DNA of 64,000 bases from assembly GCA_032690845.1 (NCBI GenBank), contig CM064422.1:434001-498000 (forward strand). Reading direction: 5' to 3'. Below, piece after piece: positions 31,996-44,185 of the stretch (positions within the stretch are counted from its first letter, which is position 1; each line of letters begins with the position of its first letter). The stretch is from Eleusine coracana subsp. coracana (Eukaryota > Streptophyta > Magnoliopsida > Poales > Poaceae). Both the position numbers and the translations under genes were made by a program. The notes below the pieces were generated by a model, which saw only the letters and a program-made list of their open reading frames with translations, made no database searches and was not told where the DNA came from.

Positions 31996-33514
31996 AGTGC
32001 TTGGTTTGGTCTGGGATTAGGCAAAATAAATTTAGCCATAACTAGGCATTGAGCATTTTGCTCTTAATACTATCTGTTGCCATGAGAGCTGAGTTACTGA
32101 CAGATGAAGTGATGTAATGCCCACAATAATTAGAACTTGTCATCTGCCGAGATATCAGGTAGAAGGCGAATAAGGATGGCTGAGTATTTTGGTTGCTTCA
32201 AGTTAGCATATATCATTTGACTCCGCCAATTGTAGGGCGGTTACTTCAAAAAAAAAATCTATGATTGGGTTCGTATATTTGTTGATGCCTATCTTTTGGG
32301 TTTGTGATTTATGGTAAAAGTTGAGGTGCCATCTTGAGTTCACCTGATCGGAACGCATGTTGTTTCGGCCTAGTTTGCCAGCTTATCAGCTGGTAAAAAA
32401 CGTCTAGTTGATCGTGCAAGGTAGGCACATGCCGTTGCGGCAATCATGATGTGCGGGATTGGCACAATGGGTTGTTTTTGATTGAGTAATGCACAATAAA
32501 GAAAATTGTATGACCAAGCAACATGTCCAGTTCTATGGTTAAGTTGTACAGTACCCACTTTGCAAGACAAATTAAGGTGGTGTATGATTGCGACTAGAGT
32601 GGGTTATGGATTGTTCAATCTTCAATTAGATGTCACACTCAAATTGTTCCCATCATAGATCAAGAAGGGAAAGTCCAGAGTCCAGGCACTTTCACGCTGG
32701 TCAAACTGAAATCGGACAAGTGACCTTCTGCAGCAAATAGCCTTTTTTTTAATAGAAAAACCATGCGGCATGCTTTATTCATTTGATAGCACAATTACAT
32801 CATTTGCCGTTGCCGCCAGAATATGGCTTGGTGTCTCTTCTCGCATTGAAGGTGGTTTTGCCCAGTGGATGATTATCTCGCAGCCTATGTGTAACCAGCG
32901 TGGCGCTATGGACAAAATACAGATAGGAGTATAAGACTTTGCTCCTCTTTCACTTGCTTGGCTTCTACTATCTTCTATAGATGGAGTAACTTACTTTTGA
33001 ACATTGTTTTGAAGGTGGTTTTATCAATTATTTTCTGTATCCCAAAATACTTACTATCATTTTGACTATGTATCAGATTTATAGAAAATGCTATTAATTT
33101 AAACAAGAACCTGTCTAGATAAACATAGTCAATAACAATAAACTGAGATTTATAGGATTTCCTTTCTTTTGTCTTACGAAAAAGGAAAGCCGCTGACCGG
33201 CCGTCGGCCACCGTGGATTTGCCCAACAGGAACTCTCTCAAGACGTGTCGCCCTACTATTGGTGGACGAACGTCACTGCGACGGGCACGCCTGCGAGGCC
33301 CACAGGTTTCGAGTCGAGGCGCCCACACGTCAGCGAGGGGCGCAGCAATCGTGAGAAACATCCGTCGCCTTCTTCCTCACCCCACGCATCTCACATTCTC
33401 GCCCATCTCCAGGTTCCTCCCCCCTCCCCTTCTCGGTCGACTCTGCTCGAATCGCTCTTCGATTTGATCGCCGGCTAGGGTTTACGAGAGGAGGGCTCTA
33501 GGTCTCCGCGCGCG
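31996..33514. other. Intergenic region between adenylosuccinate synthetase and Derlin
   Basis: The first about 250 bases are a plausible 3' untranslated region. Around 32745-32900 a T-run followed by a TTTATTCATTTGATAGCACAA-type sequence resembles the reverse-complemented tail of a LINE/SINE retroposon; this is a weak call. The Derlin leader with a TAGGGTTT word at about 33476-33483 occupies the right end. Confidence 0.4.
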
Positions 33515-36248
33515 ATGGCGCAGGCGGTGGAGGAGTGGTACCGGCAGATGCCCATCATCACGCGCTCCTACCTCACCGCCGCCGTCGTCACTACCGTCGG
33601 CTGCACCCTAGAGGTCTGTTCCGGCCTCCTTCTCCCCCCCTCCGTCTCCTATGCGCTGGTATCTCGCCTGTTTCGCAGTGTGCTTTTTTCTGACCCGATG
33701 GCTCGCCTGCGCAGATCATCTCGCCTTATCATCTGTACCTCAACCCCAAGCTCGTAGTGCAGCAGTATGAGATCTGGCGCCTCGTCACCAACTTCCTCTA
33801 CTTCCGTAAGATGGGTATGCGCTCTTTACCTTATACCTCATAAGCGCGAGACGTTGTGAACTGCTAATCTGTTATTGCCTTATCGATGGCATGCATGCAT
33901 GTCTTCTAAAAAGTACTGGTTGTTCAACAGTTAGTAGATACATGCAGATTTGTTGCTTAATGTCACTCCAAAATATAAGTTACATTGTTAGGACTCTTTT
34001 GATGTATTCCTGTATGATTCTAAAAAGGAGTAACCGTAGTCGCTTAAGTTGTCCATAATAGCTGTAGCAAAGCATTACCGGCTTGATTGCGTGCAGATGC
34101 GATTCTACTGTTACAAGTCAGTGCACTGGTTTGTTGTGTGCGGCGAAATAGGCCTCTTCTTAGTACATTGCTTCTGATGGTATCATTTGTTTGTGATGTG
34201 AAGCTGCAGCATGTGACTGTGTTACAGTGGTGTCATGCCTGCTATAGGTACCTTTTGTATTGAGGAAATTGTGAAACCAGCCATCTAACCACAGCTGTTT
34301 TGTTCTCTCTCTTTTTTTTTTTCTTCCAGATTTGGATTTCCTGTTTCACATGTTTTTCCTGGCGCGATACTGCAAGCTTCTTGAGGAGAACTCATTTAGA
34401 GGAAGAACTGCCGACTTTTTCTACATGCTCTTGTTTGGTGCTACTATCCTGACTGGCATTGTTCTGATTGGAGGGATGATACCTTACATTTCTGAAACAT
34501 TTGCTAGAATACTGTTCTTGAGCAACTCGTTGACGTTTATGATGGTATGTGTTTAACTTCTGTAATTGCCAGTAAAAAATTGGTTCTCAATTAGAAATTT
34601 AGGACTCATTTGAAGTGGGTTACTTTCAAAATTGGCTCGCGTGGGCATCTGAAGCAGAATTTAATACCTCTTGAGTTCTGGTTTTGTATGGCAGGTTTAT
34701 GTTTGGAGCAAGCATAATCCCTTCATCCATATGAGCTTCCTGGGCCTGTTCACCTTTACTGCTGCTTACTTACCTTGGGTGAGTACTCTTCGGCCACATC
34801 ATGGCATCAGTTTCCTGATGCTCATCTCAAATTATTATTTTTGTGACATTATATCTATGACACCAGTAATTTTCTCATGCCTGAATGCTGCATAAGATGC
34901 GAAATATTATTTTTGGTAGCACATGCCTGAATGCTGTACATACAATCAATGCCTGAATGCTGTACATACTCTATTTGTTTCAGAATCATTTCGCCATGGC
35001 TTCAATTATAACTTAGAAGTAACCAGCAACAATCAACTTGGTGACATTTGAGCTCCAACCAGGTTGACTATGGACATGTATTTAAATTGTTTTGTTTTTA
35101 TTGTAGGTCCTTCTGGGGTTCTCTATTCTTGTCGGAAGCAGCACATGGGTGGATCTCTTGGTATGTTTCTTCTTGCTGAAAATAATTATGTAAACAATGA
35201 TCATAGTGATGAATTTGAGAACCAAGCTTGCAAAAATCCTTTCTTGACAAGTCTATTATTCTCATAATGTTTGTAGAATTGCTGCTTCTTTCCCTTTATT
35301 TTCTTCAGCTGCCAGAAATTGTTTTGGCATGTCCTGCTTCGAAAATACAGAAGAAATTGTTTGCATTTGCTTTGCTTTTCTTTTTTTTTCTATGAATGTG
35401 CACAGCACATCCCACCCCCTGTTGATAGTAGATGTTGTCAAAGCTTGTCCAACTTGTTAGGAAAAGATTATACATTACATTGGGTTTGCACATTCCACAT
35501 CTTTTGGGATCAGATTGCTAAATCATTGCTAGTATTTGGGAAGTGGTGCCACAGATATAATGTTGGGTTTGCGGGTTTGCACATTCCACATCTTTTGGGA
35601 TCAGATTGCTAAATCATTGCTAGTATTTGGGAATGTTGGGTTTGCGGGTTTGCACATTCCACATCTTTTGGGATCAGATTGCTAAATCATTGCTAGTATT
35701 TGGGAAGTGGTGCTACAGATGTAACTCACTTACTAGAGTACTTCCTCCACCCTTGACAGTAGGGATGCAATTTTGCACTTTTTTGGGTCGGTGGGTCGGC
35801 CCAAAATTTTCTCAAATGAACTAAACTCCACCTCCATCCTATTCAATCTAATGGAGCAAATGAACTAGAGTCTTTACCCACTACTACCCATTGGGTAGCC
35901 CACCTACATCCCTACTTGACCGGCTTCAAATTGTTTACAGTTTTTTTTCTGATCATGAAACTTCATTTGAGCCACACATGAATGATTGACTTGGCAGAGG
36001 AACTTTGTAAAGTTTTGCCTGATTCTGAATTGTTCTTCATTATTATCTACTTTTAGAGTACTGAGCGGTCCATCTGATATTCAAAAACATATTCTTTTCA
36101 GGGTATGATTGCTGGGCATGTGTACTATTTTCTGGAAGATGTGTACCCGCGGATGACTGGTCGACGCCCCCTGAAGACTCCAACATTCATTAGGGCGCTG
36201 TTTGCTGATGATAATGTTGTTGTGGGACAGCATCTCCATGTCGATTAA
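33515..36248 (+). CDS. Derlin (ER-associated degradation rhomboid-like pseudoprotease)
   Basis: Six exons, 33515-33613, 33715-33814, 34330-34544, 34695-34778, 35107-35160 and 36102-36248, encode 232 residues. Derlins are multi-pass ER membrane proteins that help retrotranslocate misfolded proteins for proteasomal degradation. The plant Derlin hallmarks are present: the N-terminus MAQAVEEWYRQMPIITRSYL, the block SPYHLYLNPKLV...YEIWRL, FRKMDLDFLFHMFFLARY, the WR-type motif region, GGMIPYISETFARILF, YVWSKHNPFIHMSFLGLF, LPWVLLGFSILVG, and GMIAGHVYYFLEDVYPRMTGRRPL. The C-terminus ends DDNVVVGQHLHVD, shorter than the roughly 240-250 residues usual for this group. Exon 5 is only 54 bases. Intron 5 holds a minisatellite-like duplication. 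The sequence fits the Derlin-1/2 type of grasses. Confidence 0.95.
35482..35722. repeat. Triplicated segment in Derlin intron 5
   Basis: A block reading GGGTTTGCACATTCCACATC, TTTTGGGATCAGATTGCTAA, ATCATTGCTAGTATTTGGGA occurs three times, starting at about 35482, 35573 and 35646. Copies 1 and 3 also share the following AAGTGGTGC.ACAGAT. The copies are almost identical, so the expansion is recent. Confidence 0.9.
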
Positions 36249-37012
36249 TTTCTATCCTGACCTGTGAGGCTGTGACAGATGGTAGTGGCAGTTTCGATAT
36301 CTGCTCAAATTGAGGGATTGTGCAAGCGTCTTGTGTATTTATGCAGGGTAGATCTATTGTGCATAACAAGAGATTAGCAGTGTGTGAGGCAGTTTCTCAC
36401 ACCGTATGTGATGCAGTGAATGAGTTGAGTTTCTCATCCCGTGGCAATCTCAAAGGAATTGTTTTATGATTGCTAGGCAGGCCATCGCCAGTTTCTGAAC
36501 CTGTTTTTTCTCGATGACTAACATCTGGCCATGGTATCGGTTTATTGTACAGAACTTGTTCAACAAATTGAATTTGCGCTGTGGCAGCGAGAATTGTATG
36601 AAGTGTTGTCACTGCACAGTGTTGCAATAATTGGTTCTTAATAGCTGGATGAGGATGTAGTTTGTGTTTCACCTTATGATATCATGTTTCAGCAATCTGA
36701 ATATTACTTCACTTCGTTGTTGTGACGCATCTTGTGGTGGTAGAAAAACTTTCATTATTTTTCTTTCAAGAGCTTTTTTCGACTTCAGAATTGTTTGAGA
36801 TATACGTTTTCAAAAGTGGTATGGTGAGATCCGATTTTACTCTTAAACTTCAAAGCGCGATATTGCTAGATAGAGAGAAGAACATGCCAATCCGGTAAAA
36901 AAAAAAGACAGAAGAACATGCGAACGGAGTGTTGCTTTGCACCCTTTGTTCTTCAAAGACCAAAGCGATCCTACGAGCCGTCACCGTCGTCGTCGACGGG
37001 AGCTCAAAAGCC
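36249..37012. other. Derlin 3' flank and promoter of the second PPR gene
   Basis: The left half is a presumed Derlin 3' untranslated region. The right half contains the leader of the PPR gene, with an A-run near 36897-36906. No other gene is seen. Confidence 0.45.
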
Positions 37013-38317
37013 ATGCCCTCCCGCCACCATCGCCTGGCGTCGCTGACGAGGCAGCTGACCTCCCACGTCAACGCCGGCCGCCACCGCGACGCGCTCGTGC
37101 TCTTCTCCCGCATGCTCACCGCCCCCGACCTCCCGCCGCTCACCGACCCCTCCTTCGCCCACGCATTTCCGCTCGGCCTCAAGTCCGCCACCGCCCTTCG
37201 CGTCCGGAGCGCCGCCGCCTCCTTCCACGCGCTCACCGCCAAGTGCGGCCTCCTCTCCAGCCCGTTCCTCTCCTCCGCGCTCATCGCCTCCTACGGCGCC
37301 CTCCGCGCCCCGGCGCTTGCCCGCCGCCTGTTCGACGAATTGCCCGCGCGCAACGCCGTCGTCTGGAGCGCCATGATCTCCGTCCACGTACGGGCGGGCG
37401 ACATAACCGAGGCGGCGCGGGCGCTCGACCTCATGGACGTCACTCCGACTGCTTCCTGCTTCAACGTCGTGATTTCTGCGGTTGCTGAGTCCGGGAAACA
37501 GCCGGCCCGAGCCATCGAGGTCTACCGACATATGCAACGAGTGGGCGTCGCGCCAAGCTTCATCACTCTGCTGGCGATCATACCCTCTTTCACTGCGATG
37601 GGCGCATTGAGCTCAATCAAGGAGGTGCACGGCTTCGCTATACGGAACGGCATGTCTGCAAGGTCCCACATTGGCAGCTCTCTCATCGAAGCGTACGGAC
37701 GCTGTGGTTCTGTGGCTTGCGCACAGAGGGTCTTTGATCAGGTTCAGGATCGTGACTTGGTTGTATGGAGCTCTCTGGTTTCGGCTTACGCTTTCCATGG
37801 CCACGCGGAGGTTGCCATGTTGCTTTTCAGGCATATGGAGGAGCAGGACGATGTCAGGCCAGATGGAATCATGTTCCTTAGCTTGTTGGCGGCCTGTGCC
37901 CATTCTGGTCGTGCAGATGATGCATTGCAGTATTTTGATGTGTTGACCAAGAGATATGGAGTGGCGGCTTGCGGGGATCATTATTCATGCTTGGTTGATG
38001 TCTTGGGCCGGGCTGGAAGACTGCATCAAGCTTATGAGCTGATACGGACGATGCCTTTTAAGGTTACAGCAAAAGCTTGGGGTGCTCTTCTTGCTTCTTG
38101 CAGGAAATATGGGGAGGTGGGGTTGGCAGAGATAGCGGGGAGGGCATTGTTTGATATCGAACCAGAGAATGCAGGAAACTTTGTTTCACTTGCGAACATC
38201 TATTCAGGCATGGGTATGCATGAAAAGGCAGAGCAGGTGAGAATGGAGATGGAGCATAGAGGCGTACAGAGACTGCCTGGTAGCAGTTGGATGATACACC
38301 GCAAGTCGAGGTATTAA
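37013..38317 (+). CDS. Pentatricopeptide repeat protein, E-type, orthologue of Arabidopsis At1g03510
   Basis: One exon encodes 434 residues from the first ATG (MPSRHHRLASLTRQL). PPR units include GRHRDALVLFSRML, SALIASYGALRAPALARRLF, RNAVVWSAMISVHVRAGDI, TPTASCFNVVISAVAESGK, RAIEVYRHMQRVGVAPSFIT, SSLIEAYGRCGSVACAQRVF, RDLVVWSSLVSAYAFHGHAE, MFLSLLAACAHSGRADDAL and CLVDVLGRAGRLHQAYELI. The E segment (TAKAWGALLASCRKYGEVGL...EPENAGNFVSLANIY) ends in LPGSSWMIHRKSRY. There is no DYW domain and no long targeting leader, although an organelle role is usual for the family. The order of phrases agrees with what I recall of At1g03510, including its unusual TPTASCFN-like third repeat. The specific RNA target is unknown. 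Confidence 0.9.
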   Translation: MPSRHHRLASLTRQLTSHVNAGRHRDALVLFSRMLTAPDLPPLTDPSFAHAFPLGLKSATALRVRSAAASFHALTAKCGLLSSPFLSSALIASYGALRAPALARRLFDELPARNAVVWSAMISVHVRAGDITEAARALDLMDVTPTASCFNVVISAVAESGKQPARAIEVYRHMQRVGVAPSFITLLAIIPSFTAMGALSSIKEVHGFAIRNGMSARSHIGSSLIEAYGRCGSVACAQRVFDQVQDRDLVVWSSLVSAYAFHGHAEVAMLLFRHMEEQDDVRPDGIMFLSLLAACAHSGRADDALQYFDVLTKRYGVAACGDHYSCLVDVLGRAGRLHQAYELIRTMPFKVTAKAWGALLASCRKYGEVGLAEIAGRALFDIEPENAGNFVSLANIYSGMGMHEKAEQVRMEMEHRGVQRLPGSSWMIHRKSRY

Positions 38318-41300
38318 TTTCTTGTCCACTAAATTTCTTTTACGTTCGCCCAAATGCCTCGTTGTCTATGCCAACTAAGCTATGATTTTAACTGTTTCTC
38401 TTAGTCAAAAGCATGAGAGGACTGACTGATTGGTTTTCTGCAGTGAAATTTTATGAAATATCAGGAGGAATTGTTGTCATTGGTTCACAACAAACTTTAT
38501 TCAGATGCACACTAGCTACGTGTCTATTGCCAAGGTAAATGAGAATTCCCACTTTCTCTTCAGTGGAGGTGATGTTTACCCCCCTAAAAAAAATCTACTT
38601 GGACTTGGGTCTGAGGCTCTGAGATTTATGGTTCTTCCCTTTAACATCTGTAGGTTCTCCTTGACTCTTTCCAAGCGGCAGCTCCTTGAGCTCGGTATGG
38701 AATTAGCAGCATCGGAGGTACTTCAACCGAGGCTGAGCGATCCCTCTCACACTGGACCTGGCTCAGGGCACATATTCATTTCAAAGAACAGTAGAGGACA
38801 AAACATTCATTTGTACTGTTTCAATGCCACTTAAGATTACTATGCACATTGGTTTCCAAATTACAATAGGTTGACATAATTCAGCTAATTATTGGAAAGT
38901 CGGTAAAAATTTCAGACATCATTTTCCATATTATGACCAGTCCTCTTATTCTTTGCTGCTCTAATTCTCCATTGATAAAAAGGCGTTAAGGTGAACCTTC
39001 ACATTCACTCACTGAATTTGTTATGATTCCTTTTTCTGACATGAATAAAAACATTTTCGCGGTCAGTTTCTATGGACTGGGTAGCTATCTTTATATTTCT
39101 AATGGAGGTGCTACTAACTTTTACGCATCTTTTCTAAAAGCACTCATGGGTAGAAAAATGAGATGACGGCTAGTCAATGTTGGTGAATCAAACAAGATCT
39201 TTATTGTCCTACCTGCAACCTTTAATCGGTTCATCCATCTCATCTGGTCATCCATATCAAGTGTTTTTATTAATCGTAAAAACAGCAGGAGAAACTCCCA
39301 CCCCGGATTTTATTAATTAAAAAATAAACAAAGAGAAACAAACCTGATTACAAACCTATATGGGGAGGGAGGTGAAGGTTTTGATAGGATGTAGTTCTAC
39401 ATATATTGTATTTTTTTCGCTTCCAGTAAATTTTAGCTTCCTTTATCTTCATGCTAATACCATGCTACAGATTCTTCAATGTTCATCTGCAACACAGTAA
39501 AAATTGTTTTTCCATCTGCAACATTTCTAGTTATTTTCATGTCTTTTGGGACGATGAAGTTGTTTTTTGTTCAATGTCTAATATGTCAGTTCTGTCAAAA
39601 GTTCTTGATGAGTTAGTATAGTTTGAAAACTGCACTGAACTTTTTATTTGGTATTTGAACAAAAGCTAGCCTAGACATTATGTAAGAAACACCTGTATTC
39701 ATTGGAAAAATCCAGTGGTAGGAACTTTGGTCTTACCTTGAGTGAAAACATTAAGCAAGATCCATAACACTTACATTAGGAAAACAATTGCTGAGTAATA
39801 GTTACTCTTCTTCTAGCTTCATGCTAATACTAATGTACAAAATCTGAAAATTGATCTGTGACACATTATAGTAAAATGTGTTTTTACCATCTGTAACATA
39901 TTTTGTTATTTTGATATCTTTTAAGCCAATCAATTTGTTTCATTCAGTGCCCCACTAATATTTGAACTAAACAAGCTATTTCAGACATTAAACAGGAAAA
40001 CGCTTCATTGGTATACTTCAGTGGAAGCCGCGAGGAAGTCTTTGGGAAAATTCACTTGAGACATAAGAATGAATAATAACATTTACTGTGACTTAGGATG
40101 TTGAAGTAAGGGTACATCAACTGTTTGCCTGAACTATGAATAGTAGTGTGATTCTTTTCCCATGCATTCTGTACGTGCCTGGACCACTTACCTAATATCC
40201 TACACGAGAAGTCCCTCTCAAATACCTTGATCTGTTGTAGGTGGGTGCATGGTGCATGGATCACTATTGTTAGTGGTGCTAGGCCCCATGGCAGATTTCT
40301 TATTGGATGATGTGTAAGTAATTCTATCAACCTAATTTCTCCAACACATCTTGTTTGCCTTCTACACTAGAAAATCTTAGATTTTCATGCTGCTGACATT
40401 TATCTTGAGCACATAAATTTATTTTTTTTTAAAAAATAAATCAGACTGCAGCCTGTTATGATATACGTGCCCTGATGACGCTAGACGCCATTTATGCTTT
40501 TTGCTCTGGATATCTCAGATCGAATTAGTACTCCTCTAAAGCAGTATGCTTATTATTACTAAATCCTCTTCTGTCAGACTTTTGCTGCATAAACCTTATG
40601 TGCTTCTACGAAAGCATGGCCAATGCAACTCTAATTTTCTTAATCCGTATACTAGGTTCGAAATCATTAGGGAAAGAGCATCTGTTAAGGAGGCACAGTA
40701 GCATGCATGAAAAATTTACTGACCGAACTGTTAATACACGGGGGGTTTAGCAGCCATTATTTATGCTTGTTCTTTCAGAAAATGAGACGAGCTTGATGTA
40801 CCCATTTCTATATGTATTTAATCTTCTATTTCTATCTTTTTGCAAAACATGCTCTGCTGCTTTTATGGAGTTCTGAATTATACAGCTCTTTGAACTGTAC
40901 CACTCACGGAAGTGTTGTAAGATGCAAAGTCTTGTGGACGACACCTTATTTAGTAATGCTCAAGACTATGTTTGTAGTTTGTACCATATCTATGAGCTCT
41001 ACTACGTGTATCATATCTATCAGCTCTAGTATGTGTACCATATCTATCTGCTCTTTGACTAATTTGCCATCTCCAGACATAGTTTCCAGGCCTATATAGT
41101 AGCCGACACATTTGTTTTAAGACTAGCGGCAATATTTCTTGATAACTTTGCATATGTGCCATCCGTACATTTGTGTTGATTTCATCAAAGATACTCAAGC
41201 TGTTGGCCCTTTATGTCCTCAAAAGCATATGCTTTTCAAAAGGTAATGATGATGCACACTAGATACAGTGTTGCCTGTTCAGCTCAGCTGTTGAATGCCA

Positions 41301-41786
41301 AATTGTTAGGTCTTTCCGTGAATAAAGTGTTAATCTAGGTCAGTGATTTATGTTTTCAGAACCTGCTATCATTTCGCATTCTGAAGCTGGAGCTCTTTGT
41401 ACAATGATATTTTGTCTGTCATCCTTTACCTAACATATCCTTGTGGGCATACCTGAACTTCTATACACAAGGGTCTTCTTGGATGCCTTTCCTCCCACCC
41501 TCTAAAAGTATATTTGGTAAAATCTAAACAACTTCTTTTTCTTGGAAAAGACAGGTAGTTAGATCAGCATCGAGCACTACCACCAGCAGAATCAAGTGGA
41601 TCACAGCACTAGCCAGTACCACGGACGGTTCCGCCTACCTGACCGTGCAAGTCAGTCCACTTCTCATCATCCTTTGTACGTGCAAGTGCAGTGGTGAGAG
41701 GTGCCTTCCAAATATAAGTACCCAGTCTCATCACCTTGCAAGTCTGGGCTCTTAACCAGATAGGTAGAATCGGCAGAAGCCAGCTG
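38318..41786. other. Long intergenic region or 5' leader region, no supported coding sequence
   Basis: The ORF at 38505-38834 and others here lack family resemblance. At about 39290-39330 a segment GAGAAACTCCCACCCCGGAT, TTTATTAATTAAAAAATAAA looks like the tail of a grass LINE-related retroposon. A three-unit 27-base repeat lies at 40981-41060. The final part (about 41550-41786) is the probable leader of the following small membrane-protein gene; upstream noncoding exons cannot be excluded. Confidence 0.45.
40981..41060. repeat. Three-unit 27-base tandem repeat
   Basis: Units begin at 40981, 41008 and 41035 and read GTACCATATCTATGAGCTCT, GTATCATATCTATCAGCTCT and GTACCATATCTATCTGCTCT, each followed by a short diverged tail. 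Confidence 0.85.
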
Positions 41787-42312
41787 ATGCATATGAACAG
41801 GCTAGAAGACTTGACACCTTCTCCATCCATGACGATGCCAATTGAGCATTCCTCAAGGCCAACACTGGGTTTCTCCTTGGGGACTGCTCTCCTGCTTATT
41901 GTAATCTTCTCCCTCAGTGGCATCTTCTCATGTTGCTACCACTGGGACAAGCTCCGCTCCCTCCTCCGGTCACAGCATCCTGACATGCTCCAAGAGGGCC
42001 AGCATAGCGTAATCTCCATCTCATCATCACCAGTGAAGACAACTTCTGATCACAAGGTAGTAGTATGCACATCCATCCATCTTGCTGAAGATATGGAAAA
42101 GGTCACGTGTTGTAAATTCAGCTAAGAATGATACTGTTTCTTGCTTGCAGAGAGAGAAAACGGGAAAAGAGTGTGGTTTACCCGTTATTATGCCTGGCGA
42201 TAAGGTTCCCAAATTCTTTGCGAGGCCCTGTCCTTATGAGATGTGTTTGCCTGAAGCAGAGATGAACGACGTTGAGTTGCAAGCCAAATTTTCGGCTTCA
42301 TGGGACCATTAG
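41787..42312 (+). CDS. Small single-pass membrane protein, At5g65660-like (Hyp-rich family annotation)
   Basis: Two exons, 41787-42056 and 42151-42312, give 143 residues. The conserved core is RPTLGFSLGTALLLIVIF followed by SLSGIFSCCYHWDKLRSL, one transmembrane helix ending in a CC pair and a WDKLRSLLR juxtamembrane motif. A Ser-rich linker follows, then the second conserved block GLPVIMPGDKVPKFFARPCP at the start of the tail. This two-block architecture matches the plant family that includes Arabidopsis At5g65660, labelled hydroxyproline-rich glycoprotein family but without a known function. The start used is the first in-frame ATG (MHMNRLEDL); a second possible start is at the Met three codons on. 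The C-terminal end (VELQAKFSASWDH) looks less conserved. Confidence 0.82.
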
Positions 42313-43974
42313 ACATTAGTATCTGTACATGGAAAGATATTTAGGTGTTCGTAACTTTTTATTGACAGATTGAATATATATATGCACAATATTAGGTAGA
42401 TTGTGAAAACACTTCATTTTCTTCTTGTGCTATTCAATTATCTAGTTGAAATAGGTAATATGCTTGTACTGGGATTCTTTTTCTGTCTATTGAGTTTGGA
42501 CAGACAATTTGTTCTGACAAACTTCATGAACCTAATGTCATTAAGGTGTTGCTGCTCCAATTCAGAACTGAAGGGCACAAGTGCCAGAAATTGTGCACGG
42601 GAAGGGTGAATGAAGAACGTTCTCTTTGCCTTTTTCTCCCCTTTTGAAAGGTTGATTTTTCTTTATTGTTTTGAGTGTGCATGTCTCCATGATACTTTTT
42701 GAGAATTTTGCTGCAGCTCATTCCTCTTCTGTCGCCAATCGGCACCAGATTTTATTCGGTAATTCCGGGCACTTGTGAGCCAATGGTTTGCCATCACACA
42801 TATACTTCTGTTAAAACCATTGTGATCTCTGAATCAGTGATGTGAAATCCAAAGGATTGTGGATTCTGGTGTAATGTGGTGTTAGAGATTGATGTTTCTT
42901 GAGGTAGCCAGTGCTCGTAGATATGGTGCTGTATCTTTGTATGACACACAAACTTATCTTAAGATCTGTGACGTGCGAAACAATATAATCTCGAGGTGCG
43001 TGGTGCGCGACTGCGCGTTGCCTGGCTCTAATTGATGTGCGTTTGCAGAATGTGGTAATGCGTTCTGATCGTCATGGACGCTTTGCTTAACTTGAAATTA
43101 ATCTTATCGGTAGCATGTTTGTAGCCGTTCAACTTGCACGATGCTTTAGCAAGTGCCGTGCACGTAACCGGAATCCATTAACGCGCGCGTAGCAAGTGCT
43201 CTGAATCGGAACGACGAGCTAGCAGCTGGAGCTGCAGCGGCACGCATTTAACTACATTTACCGTAGTTAAATGATAGTACTAGCAGTAACTGCAGTGCCT
43301 ATTAATCAATCGACTGTACATAAGGTAAAAATAACATGGAGTTGATTATGTAAACTTAGTAATGATAAGGATTCGATTCCCTGATAAATGTGCAGAGAGC
43401 TATAGTATGTGTCATGTATAGTGACATAGAATCTTCACATAAATGGTATGTTAGGTAGGATTGAATCGTCAGAGCGAGTAATATTTGCTTTGTCATGGGC
43501 ACTGTTTATGTAGCTTTATAGCTAACTCGCTGTAAAGAACAAATACTTACGTGCAGAAAGCAAAGATGCACGGTGGTGAGCGAGAACCAGGGATCGGATG
43601 GATTACTAGGAGGGGACAGTGGCCTAACATTGTCACAAAGACGAGCATCAATAACCACTCATGAATTGCTTCTGAAGATAGAAAAGAACATACTGTGGGT
43701 TGGGCCAGCAGCACCCGGTCGGCCAGCCGGCGTCAGCAATACGATGGTAGTGCCTATCGCCATCGATGAAGGACAAGACGGCACCGTACGACACGACACA
43801 CACGACAGCATCCATTGTCATGTACTCCCAGGTGGCTGTGGATTCTGGTGTGCTTGCAGATGTGATCTAGCTCCGTCCGTACAATCCGCATGCTCCATGG
43901 CAGCGTGTTATACGTGCTTATATGCTTGACATATCGTCCTTGTGAATAAAACCTTGGGAAATGATTCATTTACC

Positions 43975-44185
43975 AGACTATCTTTTTTTTCGACCAAGGG
44001 AAGATTCCCCCGTGTTTCCTTTCTTATAACAAGCAAGGATACACAATTCGTCGAAATGACGTTTTACAGCACTGCCTGACTCTTTACTGAGTGCAGGGTT
44101 AGAGTTTACAGAGTCCTGAAACTAATTCAGAATTTGAACAAAATGAGCAAAGTCTGAACAAAACATATTCGCTAGACTATCTTTT
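43975..44185 (-). mobile_element. Short retroposon (SINE or LINE 3' fragment) with 12-base target-site duplication
   Basis: The 12-base word AGACTATCTTTT occurs at 43975-43986 and again at 44174-44185. The interval begins on the plus strand with a T-run and CGACCAAGGGAAGATTCCCC, so on the minus strand it ends ...GGGGAATCTTCCCTTGGTCG followed by an A-tail. A-tail plus flanking duplication is the signature of target-primed retroposition. The inserted sequence is about 190 bases with no ORF. Confidence 0.7.

Noticed and set aside
38505..38834. 109-codon ORF downstream of the second PPR gene
   Set aside because: No domain, and it starts within presumed untranslated sequence; nothing links it to the PPR frame.
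40981..41060. CRISPR-like array of three spaced repeats
   Set aside because: Units are directly adjacent with no distinct spacers, and this is eukaryotic nuclear DNA; it is an ordinary short tandem repeat.
43573..43929. 118-codon plus-strand ORF
   Set aside because: No recognisable domain, atypical composition for a grass gene 5' end, and no splice or promoter context.
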